A stretch of 64,000 bases of DNA from Marthasterias glacialis (taxonomy: Eukaryota; Echinodermata; Asteroidea; Forcipulatida; Asteriidae). Position 1 is the stretch's first letter. Each line of letters begins with the position of its first letter. The translations under genes and the position numbers were made by a program. The stretch spans positions 20,278,754 to 20,342,753 of the forward strand of contig OU452229.1 of assembly GCA_911728455.2 (NCBI GenBank), given 5' to 3'. This document shows, one piece after another, positions 1 to 12,900 of this stretch. Under the pieces are notes generated by a model. It was not told where the DNA came from. It searched no databases and saw nothing but the letters and a program-made list of their open reading frames with translations.

Positions 1-76
1 TGTGTGAAATCCAATCCTTGATTTTCAGGATCAACACCATTGCAAAGATTATATTTTTTAAATGTTAAAAGGTGAA

Positions 77-238
77 TGCAGGCATGTAAGCTTCGTTCTT
101 GAAAGGGCAAGGGCACCAAGGTATTTTCTCCTTGGTAAATTGAAAAATTTCTATTGGACTTTTTCAAGGGCACCAAGGCAATGATCAGGGGCAACGGAGG
201 CAATTGCCTCCTGTGCCTCCTTGAAGTTTCAGGCCCGT
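77..238. repeat. MITE family B copy (CAGGCCTGA termini)
   Basis: Contains the recurrent words of this family: GCAGGCATGTAAGCTTC at one end, AAGGGCACCAAGGCAATGA inside and AAGTTTCAGGCCCG at the other end. The ends are imperfect inverted repeats. Non-coding. Confidence 0.6.
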
Positions 239-276
239 GATTGTGTCAGATGTTCAGTACTTTTGTTATCTTTTTC

Positions 277-587
277 GTAGAGCTGCTTAAGCACAAAAAA
301 TAGCTAAGCGCAGCTTAATTATGCTTACCGAAATAAGGTTACCAGCTAAAATAGCATGTCACATGTACAATCTGTAACTGGTATCCTGCTTATATTTGCT
401 TAGCAGAAAATGTTTAAGCAATATTTTCTGCTTAAGCAGCTCTAGAGCTGCTTAAGCAGGAAATGTTCCATAACAAGATTCTGCTGAGCAAAACTAAGCA
501 GGATACCAGTCACAGATTGTACATGTGACATGCTATTTTAGCTGGTAATCTTATTTTGGTAAGCATGATTGTGGTGCTTAGCTGCCT
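277..587. repeat. Two fused palindromic MITE family A copies
   Basis: Both halves are built on the words AGAGCTGCTTAAGC, AAGGTTACCAGC and CATGTCACATGTACAATC. The second half carries them in inverse orientation. The copies meet head to head near 446 at CAGCTCTAGAGCTG. Confidence 0.75.
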
Positions 588-841
588 TTTGGACTCAATC
601 AGCTGTGTCCCCATTGCAAAATGAAAATGGCCTTGCCCTCTCAAAGATGAATTTCCAGGTCGGGGCCTTTCATTTGTGAGGATTTTGTTTTCTCTCTTTC
701 CTGATGTGAAGATTTTTTTGTGGTTCTTTCTTTGCCTTCAAAAAATCTTGAAAGGCGTAAATTAACTGTCGACAGATGACAGTGTACTTGTACATCAAAT
801 CCTAATTTTCTTTAATTTGTCTTTTCTTTCTGTGCGTCCAG

Positions 842-950
842 GTTCAACTATCGCTCAACTCATCACCTCGTATCCCATGGATTCTACAACTTCCTCAACT
901 GGTTTGATGAGAGGGCGTGGTACCCTCTCGGACGAATCGTCGGGGGCACC
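842..950 (+). CDS. STT3B: STT3B exon a (first in window)
   Basis: Reads [20 protein letters not shown], then [16 protein letters not shown]. This is the conserved stretch just after the first luminal acidic motif of STT3. Acceptor CAG ends at 841; donor GTAAGT starts at 951. It enters in phase with one base of a Trp codon and leaves in phase 0. A palindromic MITE begins only about 25 bp after the donor. Confidence 0.95.
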
Positions 951-3900
951 GTAAGTTTTCCCTTTTCTGGAATCAGGGCCCAATTTCATAGAACTGCTTA
1001 AGCACAAAAAGTAGCTTAGCACAAACAAAATGATGCTTACCAGAATAAGGTTACCAGCCAAAATAGCATGTCACATGTACAATCTGCGACTGGTATCCTA
1101 CAGTTTTTTGCTTAGCTGAAAATTGTTAAACACTTTTGTTATGCTTAAGCAGCTCTATGAAATTGGGCCTAGGACGTTGGAATTTGCTGAATTTTAAGAT
1201 CTGGGTGTCTGTATTGTTAAGCTCAAGAAGCTCTTCCGAATCAATCAAAGAACTCCTGTTGTATTAACTCAACACCCAAACCTAATGGATTCTGATAAGA
1301 TTGGTACCCTGACCTCATGCCAAGGGTAGTTGGCCCACCCGTATCCTCCAAAATACACCACTCTATGGCCGTTTACGAAACCACGGCTTGGGCTTGGGCT
1401 CCGGCTTGGGCTCCGTCCTACTGCTTGAAGCCCCATTAGAAAAGCACACATTTTCTAAATAACTGACAGAGACTAAGCCTAAGGCTAAGCCCAAGCCATG
1501 GTTTCGTAAACGGCCTGTGGTAGCTCAACCTTTCAAATGTTTTGACTTGTAAGATTGATACCCTGCACTCATGCTAAGAATAAGATCCGACCCGTAATGA
1601 AATCACAGCAAGCTTGCGAAGTGCACACGCAAATTGTCATACGCGATGAGATAGGCAGAACCCTTTAGGCAGAATACGCACTCTAAAGAAAACCACAACT
1701 ACAGAAATTCTGAATTCGTCAAAAATAAAATAAAACAAATAGCCTAAATAACAACAACAACAACAAAAGTGAGCGAGTAATAAAACAGGATTCTGATAAT
1801 ATACAGTTTTACTGTAATATTTTTCAAACGTTTTGATTTGTCCTCTGGCTGTGAGTACATTGTTATTGTGAATAAACCATTCAAATCAAATCTAATCAAA
1901 GCAAATCTAATCAAAGCAAATAATCAGATATGGGTTTTGGAGGATTTGTGAGCGTAACAGTCTGTGTAGATGCCAGTTATTTTTATGCAAATGGTTGCCG
2001 TTCGTAAAAATGACATTACGCAAGGTGTTTAAAACTCACTTCAAAATATTCACAAGGCCATCTTGTATGGAGTGAACTTTGGCTAAAGTAAAAAACAATT
2101 TTATAATGACATTTTATTTCTTTTCAACTATTTGAAGTTGCTATAAGACAAAAGACAATCCCGGCTTTTTTACGGTATGTATAGTATCAGACCCTAATGA
2201 TGTATGGGTGTGTTTGTGCCTGTAGGTATATCCTGGTCTGATGGTAACATCTGGTGCTATCCACTGGTTTCTTCATTTACTCAACATCCCGGTCCACATA
2301 CGAGATATATGCGTATTTTTAGCTCCACTATTCAGGTAATTGATTGAAATAATTTAAAAGCATTAAGCACATAACATTTTTTTTTATTTATTTATTTTTG
2401 TTTTTCAGTTTAAATCTATGTTATTCAGGTCTCAAAATTCCCACTGGCTTGAGTCCGGGAATGTTAGCACTGGTCTGGTAACCTCAGAGTACATGGAGTA
2501 AGAACAGCTTTGACTGTCAACTGCTTTTAAAAACATGCTTTTAAGGATTTTCTAATTCATACATTTGATGTACAACTCCCAATCTCAAAAAGACCTGTGG
2601 TACAAATGCACAAAATGTTAAGCCCTAAACCCCCCCCCAATCGGGTTTTCTCTCTGGGCACCCAGCTAAATGCAACAAAACGCAACACTACACACAGTAG
2701 AAATGAAAAGTGTGTATTGTTGCATTAAGCAGGGCATGCACCCTATGGCTATGCTTACACAAGCCACTCTACTGCACAATGCAACAACATCACTTGTTGC
2801 ATTTTGATGCATTTAGCAGGGTTTTTATTTGTGGTGCGTTTTGTGTCATTATGCAGGGTGCCTGTAGGAATCCTGACGGGGGGGGGGGGGGGGGGGGGGG
2901 GTAGGCATTTGTCCCACAGGTCATTTTCGTTGCTAAGCAGTTTGGAACAGCTTGTTCCCATTTTGTTACTTTTCCTTATTTTTATTTATATATATATATT
3001 TTTTTTTTGACATTTGCTGAACTTTTAGAAGGAGATTGGAATACATCAAATGTAATACTTAAAAATCTTTGAAAGGATGTTTTTAAAAATACTTGACGGA
3101 GCTTTCAAGTAGTCTGGTTACCTTACTATATAAAGCCCGGTTCATACTTCATGTGTATGTCGAAAGCGAAGCGAATTTCCTTGCGTCACAATTGAAAAAC
3201 AGCGCGTACCAAATTGTTGCGTCACCAAAATTCGCTTCGCCTTCGCTTTCGCGTGAACCGGGCTTATGGGAGTCATGTACCCTGCCAAATGCTTTCAGTG
3301 TCCACCCCAAAAACATCGAATTTACCCGGCGAAATACAACAAAATCCAACACCTAAATTAAGTTACTAGGTTGCTGAATGCAATAAAATCTGTCAAGGTG
3401 TGGGATTTGTGTTGACTGCCGAGTGCAACAAGTGACAACACCTTTGACCAACCGGTGCAATCCGTTGTGTTTAGCATGGTTAGGGGTTTTAAGGGCCGGG
3501 TGTTTGGACCCTAGCAGAGTCTTTCTCAAAGGCTAAATGCGAGGGTCGAAACGTGTGGCCAGGGGGAAAAAAAAATGTGAATGTGAAAGAGAAAGAAATG
3601 GTTTAATACAGTTTTCTCCAAAATATTGTTAGTCTAGTGAACATTCTGAGTTATAAGTTAATAGCGAAGCTTTGTATGGAATTTGAGTCCTGTATTTGTT
3701 GACAACCGCAATTTTCCCTTGTGATTTATCAGTGGGTTAACTGCTCTGGCAGCCTACGGCTTAACCAAAGAGTTATGGAGTCCAGGAGCAGGACTGTTGG
3801 CTGCCTGCTTCATCGCTATCGGTAAGTCCTATCTTCATTCCAGGCCTAAATTTGGACTGAAACTGTCCCTCCTCCTCCCCTCCCCCCCCCCCCACTCGAC

Positions 3901-6900
3901 AAAAGCCACCGAATATGCACATGAGTAGAAAACCCGATGAACACAAAGGTTTCCAGAATTGTTGGCAGACGTTTTTATCATATTTTTTCATCATGCAACT
4001 TCTGGCATCACTTCACATTGGACAGGGGATAGACAATTACCCATGAATGACTGATTGGCATTCAGTACTGTGTGTCTGTTCTTTGTTTGTCAATGTAGTT
4101 GTCAGTGTGACACAGTTTTAGTTTTGTCTTTTATTATTGTTATTTCGTATAAAGGCTGCCAAAGTGCCTTTGTACAAACAATTATAATAAGTATGAGAGA
4201 TATTGAATGATGCTGCTCTGCAGGAGGATGGGGATGCTAAATTTCCTCTGAAAGAATGCAAACAAAGTTGTCTTTATGCACATGATGTGTGGTGATTTTA
4301 TTATTTTGTTTTTTAGACCATTATTGTTGTATAGATTTATTTACGTGTATATCCCTCTCTTTTAATAGTTTTTTTTTTTTTAAATGCATTTTTAATATAT
4401 TTTTTCAGCTACACTGTATAGTTTTATAAACTCTGGGTTTTGTCACTTGTTTTATTTCCTCACACTGTCTGTATACATCTGTCTTGTGATTTGTTGTTAT
4501 AGACTAATCACTACACAAATTAGACTACACCACCACAGCTATGGCCGCCTCCCACGCGCGTCGACACACACGAGTGTGAATCCTACATGCTGATTGGTGC
4601 GTATGCGTGCTGATGCGCTACTGCCATAGCTGCCGTTGAGTGAAACAAGGTGCTACATACACGAATCTCATAGTTAAAAAAAAAATAATAATACAAAATA
4701 AAAAGAAACTTTGAAAACCTGTCTTTAAAAAAAGAATAATTGAGTACCTAACTGCTGGAAGATAGTCCGCTGTATAAGACTGCAGTATTACATTTGAAGG
4801 ATCAGTGAATGGGAGAGCCGGCTCAGAACTGTGCATTGTTTGGATTCATTCACCGTATTGATGTCAATTGACGTGCTGACTTGGCCCCTTCCTTTATGAA
4901 GTGCAAATCCATCAATAGGCAGGCTGATGATTCTGCGACTGACACGTATGAATGCCCTGCCATGGCCATACATGCATGATGTAAACCATCATGTACAAAC
5001 TCATTTTACCCGAAGTCAAATTGCCATGAAAAAAAAAATGTGGTTAAAACCCGCAGGCATTTTTGGGTCGAACAAGCTGCCAGCCATGATCTGTACGTTT
5101 GGTGTCAAAATTTGCTGACAAATCAAAGGCAGAGTGCAAACTTTTCTTCCAATACTTAAACTACGACAGATTAAAGATATAGGCTGGTCGGGAAAAATTT
5201 GCTGTCAGGTGTCTCTCCTAGTGAGAAAGGCAACTTGTTTCACGTTGTACGTCTGTACATGAAGCTGTGCCTTCCGGGGAAAAAAAACAGTGTCTTCATG
5301 TTGCACGGCCAAATTTTTCGCCGAAATTTGAGTTTGAAAACAAAACAAACCTCTGAATGAATTACAGATAATGCTATTTCAAAACAAAAAATTAAAATAC
5401 AAAAACTTTCAGACATGCCACGGACAATGCATAAAATACCTGTAACATGCATAGTTGTGCATGCATGGCTGATGGACGTAAATTAATGTTGTAATCCCGA
5501 CAATAATAAATTTTCAGTTTTTAATTAAGTACCACTTTTCATTGGTGGATTTGTGTGTGTGGGATGGTGGGTGTGTGTGTGTGTGTGCAGTGCCTTAGAA
5601 TGAAAGCTTGCAACTTTCTCGAGTCTATCAACATAGCTGTTTAAAATTTAAATCCAACTTTTGGGGTCAAACCGGCCAAAAAAAACGATCTAGCATCACT
5701 CCCTCTTCTACATGTACATGTAAGTGGAGGCAAATAAAGGGATGCAAGAGAACATCTATGAGACTGTTTTTTTTTTTGTTCAGGGGGACACCATGTGTGC
5801 TCGAATTGGCTCCCTTGTGGAGTCCTATAACAAAAGGGAAGCGCAAGAACAATTGGTCTCCACTGGGGAATTCTAAAGAAAGGGATGCTCCACAAGGAAG
5901 TTTGTGTACAAAGTCTATGAGAAAATATTAAGTGCAGGGACACAGGAAAGAACAATAGAGGTTTCCACAAGGATGCAAAAATGAGAATGTGTGGAGTACT
6001 TGAGTGGGGTGGAGCAGGTTGATAGTTTCATTATTTATTTTTATTATTTTTTTTTTAAACTTTTTGTCCCAATGGCTACTTGATAGGTTGGTAATGGTAA
6101 GGTATGTATTCAGAATGAACCTGTGAGTGCCAAGGGGTCACAGGTGAAGGTGGAACACTATGGACACTGTTACATCGTATTTTTATTATTATTATTATTA
6201 TTATTATTAGTATTATATATTTCTGGTAATGAAACCAAGGATGCCTCATAAGTGAACTTAATCACTGTAGCTCTCAAGCCTGAGGAAACCTGTAGATGAG
6301 GATGCTTGCTATGTGAACCAGAAACACCGGGGTAAACCCCCTACTCTTCAACGATTAGTGTTTTGGGTTCTTTTACATGCACTACCCATCCTAGTATACA
6401 CGGGACCTACGGCTTAATGTCCCATCCGAAGGACAAAGCAATTATGGTAAAGTATCTTGCTCAAGGACACAAGTGCCGTGACCGGGATTCGAACCCACAC
6501 TCTGCTGCCAACAACGCCAGAACTTGAGTCCGGTGATCTTAAGCGCTCGGCCACAACACTATACTACCTTTGAAGCCTTTTCAGCACTCCATTAGTCTAC
6601 TACAGAAATCTTGCTTCACAAAGTATAAACTACACCAAACATGAATCATAAAAAGGTCTTACCTGATTATTGTGGTGTAAAATAAATGTGATACAGTGCC
6701 TACACTGATGTAACAGGGACACCAGGTGTGACATTTGGTGTCCCTGTTACATTGTGACATAAATCCTTAATTTTCTCAGGCATGTGTACTTTAACACCCA
6801 TGTAAGAATTTTTTGTATGGATTTGGCGTTAAGTTTTTGGTGAACATTGTAAATTTGTTTATTACTTCTACAATACTGAACAGATATCTATTGCAAGCAT

Positions 6901-9900
6901 GGTGTCCCTGTTACATCGTTACCATGATTATTTTTGTAGAATATTAGCAAAAATATTAGTTAAGATGGTGTGGGATGGATTTGAAACTTTCTGAAATACT
7001 TTCAAAACCCAAATAAAATGTGATGATTGACAAACATGAAGTAGAATCAACATTTTATTCTAACAAAAATGATTATATTGAAAAATGTCACAAATTGTGT
7101 CCCACCTTCAGGGAATGACCCCCAAACTCAATGTGCAGAGTCGGTAATCATAATAATTGTCTACACTGAACGAGTACGCTATCCGCTGAGACGTTTGTCT
7201 TGTTTGAAATAGAAACCATCAGATGCAAATAACTGGAAGTGCAAGTGTATCAAACCTGCCATCTTGTTTGTCCATTTTTTTTTTTTTTTTTTAGTTTGTT
7301 TATTTGTTTGATATTTTCTTCTCTCCTCTACAGTGCCAGGCTACATTTCTCGCTCAGTTGCGGGTTCCTATGACAACGAGGGAATCGCAATATTTGCTCT
7401 TCTCTTCACTTATTATCTGTGGGTAAGGAATGGCCAAGCATCCGGAAGGACGTCTTTACACAAAATTAGCAATTATTGATTGAAGATGCTGGGTCCAAAT
7501 TAGGGCTTTTCATCGTATAATAGTTTGTTTGCGTAGTCATGGTAATAAGGAAAAAGTTAAGCTCAGTAATCAGAAGAGTTAATCCTTTATTTTTTAAAGG
7601 TGAATTTCATAAAATAACCAGTGGAAATGTTATTCAAAAAGGTTACTTGGCGTTAGTTATTTGGGTTCTTATTTTTTTCTTACATTAAAATGAATAAATC
7701 ACACAGGAAATTTGACTGGGTAAATTTTGTTTCAACTTCGGGGTGAACAAAGAAAAATTTTACTGGGGCAGGATTTAAACCGGCAACCCCCAGATTATTA
7801 TTTTTCTTCTAACATTTTAAAGTTTTTCATCCACTTTATGGTAACTCAACACCAAAATGTTTGGACTCAGATAAGATTGGTATGCCTGTCCCAGTGATAA
7901 GCAATTGTTTTTTGGGCCTACAGTCCTAAATCATCAAGATTCAGAAAATTTCCTGAAGAGGATTTTGGAGGGTTAGCCTTCATATAAAAAAATACTGGAA
8001 CTTCTATCCATCCAGCAAGGCTGGAAGTGAAATGGTCCGGTCCCATTTGTAAGCATCAGTATTTTAATGGTATTAGATACAGGGAACATGACGCATGATG
8101 AAGGTCTGTGATACCGAATGCTTCTAATCAGGGATTAGAAGAATTCAGATTTTTTATCTGAATTCAGACTTTTTTATGCCTGCCTGCCAGTTTTTTGTTT
8201 TTTTTTTATCACCAGGCACTTGGTGATAAAGAAAAAAACAGCTATTAATTCCTTCAGATATAAAGAAATCCGGCTCTCTGATCTGCTTCTCTAGTGCAGA
8301 GAATACTGTTCCCAGAAGCCCTTGCAATCTATAACTCCAGGGGTTACTAAAAGGTGGACATGCCATCATTTCAACATAATATAATAATAATAATAATAAT
8401 AGTGAGTATTTATATAGCGCCGGTATCCGCCAATATCGCGCTCATGGTGCGCTTTTTAGGCTTTTTACTACAGGTTTTGAAGGTTTTTTGAATTGTGAGA
8501 CCCATTTATGTAGCACCTTATAAGGGTTTACAAGGTGTTGCGGTGCATTCAGCAGCCACTGCCAGAAACACCGGGGCAGACCCCTTCTCTTAGCGATAAG
8601 TGTCACTGGGTTCTTTTACGTGCATTACACAACACACGGGACCTACGGCTTTATGTCCCATCCGAAGGACGAAGCATTAATGGTTAAGTGTTTTGCTTAA
8701 GGACACAAGTGTCATGACCAGGATTCGAACCCACACTCTGCTGATCAGAAACACCAGAGCTTGAGTCTGGTGTTCTTATCCGCTCGGCCACGACACGCCA
8801 CAATATCCAACATTGTGGATCCTAGTTTCAGACCTTTTTGTCGGCAGTGACACTCACCCCCAATCAGGGGAGTGTGTATCATAGGTCGGGGATGAAATTT
8901 CTCCGGATTTCCAGATGTTGCAAATTTATTGTTGTGGACATTTTTTACAAATTATGTTTGTTTGTTTTTGTTTTGTTTTTTAGGGGGTTTGTTTTAATGT
9001 CATTTTCATACATCCAGGATCTTGTAAAGCCTTAACACAGTACTTGTACTGTATTTTGACTGCACCAAGGTGCTTGCCCCCATCTACAATAAAGCACAGA
9101 ATGCTGCCATTGATGCGGGTTATGGCGTGATTGGTAGCCACCAAAACCTCCACTGGTGTTTCTTGGATTTTTCATTTTCATCCACTCTCATCCGTGATAT
9201 GTATATGGGCTTATTTGAGCTACATGGTGGTGTTGTTTTTAGGTTGGAATTGTCATTGTGTGGTTTTTTTTGTGGGTTTTTTTTTTGAGGGGGGGGTTTG
9301 TTTACATTATGGAGTTCACCCCACAATGTTTTTAATAAGACAGATGTCAGAGAAGGGAATAATAGAAACCATTTGAAAAATCCCACAATGTTGCACTACT
9401 AAAGATGTCTACACACTGTATCAGTCGGCAATATTTTCTACAGCAAGAGCAGCAAAAATGCAGTGAGCCGTGAAAGATAGTGGCATCCATTACAGGTTTA
9501 TTACTTTTAATCAGATGTAATCAGACAATATGAGCCGGCGAACAAAGGTGTTTGTGTGTACCACATTCACGTGGCATATTACATGCACACGTGACGTATT
9601 TAATAGCACGAATAGATTCACCTGCAAAGGGACACATTGCCTTCAAATCTCTTACCCTTTTTTTTTTTTAGAGCTGTTCATGCAATGAAAGATCTACAGT
9701 TTGGTGTAGTTAGTGAGCTGTGATTTAAAAAACATAAATTTGCCTCTCCAGCAGAACCACACTCTACACAGAAACATACGGTCCACCATTTTGTGGAGTC
9801 CAAAATTTGGTTCTTCAAAATGGCGGACCGTGTTCTGTTACAAAATTAAACAAAAACCACACAACTTCAAGGGATATTTGCGTGAATCATTATGCTCTAC

Positions 9901-12900
9901 TTTTAAAATATCTATCCAACCATATTCATTTCAGAACAAACGCTTTTTACAGCCCAAAGCGCCCAATCCGAAGGCAATGTGTCCATTCAAACTTCATGGG
10001 TGTACACAACATTGGCAAGATTAAAAATATAACCGTTTGCAGATTTACAACTTGAACATGGTATAAAAAATGGCCATGGCGAAAAAACTTCCCTGGAGAT
10101 ATTTTCGTCCTAATAATGAAGTCCTGTAGTTTTTTGGGGGAAATGATTCAAACAACTTCATATGATCTCATGAGTCCAAAACTTGGTGTTTGAAAACCGT
10201 GGAAAAATAGTTTCTCACTCTTTACTTATGACTCCGATGACTGATTGGAGGGTAAACTTTCACAGGTTTGTGATTTCATGTATTTATGTTGGGTCACAGA
10301 AAGTGCGGAAACTGGTCTTTGACAATTACCAATGTTGTCCGCTTGGTTTAAAGGAAATGCATACATTTACTTAAGCTTAGTCTCAAAATATTTTTATGCC
10401 GGTTGCCATAAAAAAAAATTCATATCATTTCATTTCAGTTGTTAGATTCCAAGAATAAAATCAGGAAAGCCATGTAATTAAAATAGAAAATACTTGCTAA
10501 ATTTAGATTACATGGATGACAATTTTGTTCAAGATATATTCTGATATTAGTCGGAAGTGGTGATTGCATCACGACCAGAGGAGGTTGGCTTTGTTTTAAA
10601 ATCACTCCACTTCTTTTTGAATGTAGGCCATGTAACCTTTGTTTGCAAAAAGAGTGACCTTGTACATTCCAGGGCCTTTTTTGGCAGGCGAGATTCTCTA
10701 CTGGTCATATGGGGAATTTAACATTTTATGTCATGATTTCCACATGAACTCAATAGCTGAAAAAATACCAGCTGTACAAGTGTTCCGGTGTTCCCCCATT
10801 CTTTATATCGGATGTTGAAAAAAAATTAGTGAAGTCTCAATAGAATATAAGATGGTATGTTTTCTTCCATTGAGCTGTGTACAAATTGTGCCTGCAGGAA
10901 GTCCAGGCTCTGTGGCTCTTTTGTAAACATGTGATGTCACAGGTCACATGGTCTATCCTGTTGGGAAGTGATGACGTTTTGGAGATGCAAGTGCAATATA
11001 AATGAATGATATACATACATGAACATTCGTTACATTGCACTTCGGCTCCAAAACGTAATGACTTGCCAACAGGGTAGGTGAAAAGGCCCAGTAGCTTTTC
11101 ATTCATACATGTAAAGGACAATTCTAAAAAAGAAATATGAATTTCTGCTGGAACATTTCAAGGAGGCACCAAGGCAAATGCCTCTGTTAATGCCACCGTG
11201 AAGTATCAGGCTTGATATCTTTAAAACATAAAATTCATACGTGGTTTTAATAAAGTGCCTTTTATGGTTGCGTAAAGTTGTCACAAAAATTGTTCTGCAC
11301 ACGGCTTTTCCCACCAGGCATCCTGAGCTTGCCATCTGTGGCTGTATTTACAAGCTAACTGAACAGTTACTTTGTTTGGTGCTCAATCAAAAAAAAAAAA
11401 CCTCATATGCTAGCAGTCGTTTGAATATCTATTTGTTTAGAATATGAAGAGAACCCAGCAGAAACTAATGCATCAGTTTGCGTACGTTTTTTTTTCATGT
11501 AGAATTGAGTACACGGTTAGCATTCACATAGCGCTGTGACAAACAGACGCTTATCTGCGGCAAAAATGTAGCGTGGATGGAAAACATTATCGGCCCTCCA
11601 TGTGTGAGATGTGAAGTATTGAATACTTAATCAACTAAAGGGAAGGTTTTGACATATCCCTTGGACTGTTTGTCATTAAAGTTGTTTGCATTGCCGCCAC
11701 CCCAACCCCCCCCCCCCACATTTTTTTCAACTGATGAATCAAAAATGGTTAAACGGAGTTACAGAGAAAAGGTTAGATTTGGTTCTGTTTTAAAGGATGC
11801 TATTGTTGTATTAACTCGGTCAATGTTACAGGCCATTTTGTGACAATATTTGTATGGATAACTGTTATTAATTGTTACAGCTACATATGGCAACAACAAC
11901 AAAACAGACATCTGGTTCCAGAATAATTTTCTTGACTCAGCTTGTCAGGGTTTGTTTTCCATTTTGTGATTTTGTCGGAGATCTTCCTTGTCCTTCAAGC
12001 TTACATTTCAGATGCGGGCTTACATTGTATAGATGAGGAAGAGAAAGACGATGCCCACTCGTGTCTCTCTCCCCCCCCCCCCCAAAAAAAAAAACCCAAT
12101 AGACTTTCCATTTGTAGCGGTGTAGAGAGTCTGTAAATCCTCTTAAAATATGACACCATCTTAGAAGCCCAAAGGGTTTCATCTTTACCCCCCCCCCCCT
12201 CTAGAGGGGAGACGGAGCTGCCCAGTTTTCAGGATGTTTTTTCATGGTTGTACAAAATTACACCAACTGCTTGACATGCAGTGAGTTATCGGTAGCAGAT
12301 CTCAGCATATCAGTTCACCAAAATTATTCAGGAAAAAAAAAAATTGGGTTTCTGTTTCTCTTTGTAACAGGATCGTTTTCATGGACTTGGCGTTAATGTT
12401 TAATGCATGCAAAAACACAGGAACACTGTTTGAAGCGTAGAATGCCACACATGTACGCATATTGAGTAGAGTGCTAACATGTGGTATATACATGCGCACA
12501 TTTAGCACAAAACATGAAATGTTTGACCACCAACCGGGACCCAATTTCATAGAGCTGCTTAAGCAGCAAATATTGCTTTCACAGTTTTCTGCTCAGCAAA
12601 AATGAACAGGATACCAGTCACGGATTGTCCATGTACATGTGGCATGGTATTTTGGCTGGTAACCTTATTCTGGGTAAGCAAATTTTGTTTTGTGCTTAGC
12701 CACTTTTTGTGCTTAAAGGCAGCTTTACGAGGCCCAAGGGCCCAATCTCATTGGGCTGCTTAAGCACAAAAAGTAGCTAAGCACAACAAAATTATAGTTA
12801 CCAGAGTAAGGTTACCGGCCAAAATACCATCCAACATGTACGATTTGTGACTGGTATCCTGCTCATTTTTGCTTGGCAGAAAATTGTTAAGCACTATTTC

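Larger units (their letters stand above)
3822..7333. other. STT3B intron c-d
   Basis: Holds poly-C, poly-T and GT microsatellites, a SINE 3' fragment at 4711 and a SINE at 6180. The stretch 5200-5990, open in both directions, matched no repeat or protein that I could recognise. Confidence 0.6.

Noticed and set aside
3093-3356. Small open frame of 87 codons
   Set aside because: Covers a palindromic MITE and is also open on the other strand because of the inverted arms.
5608-5970. Open frames over 100 codons on both strands at the same place
   Set aside because: No resemblance to any protein I know, and mirror-image openness is typical of chance; left unassigned.
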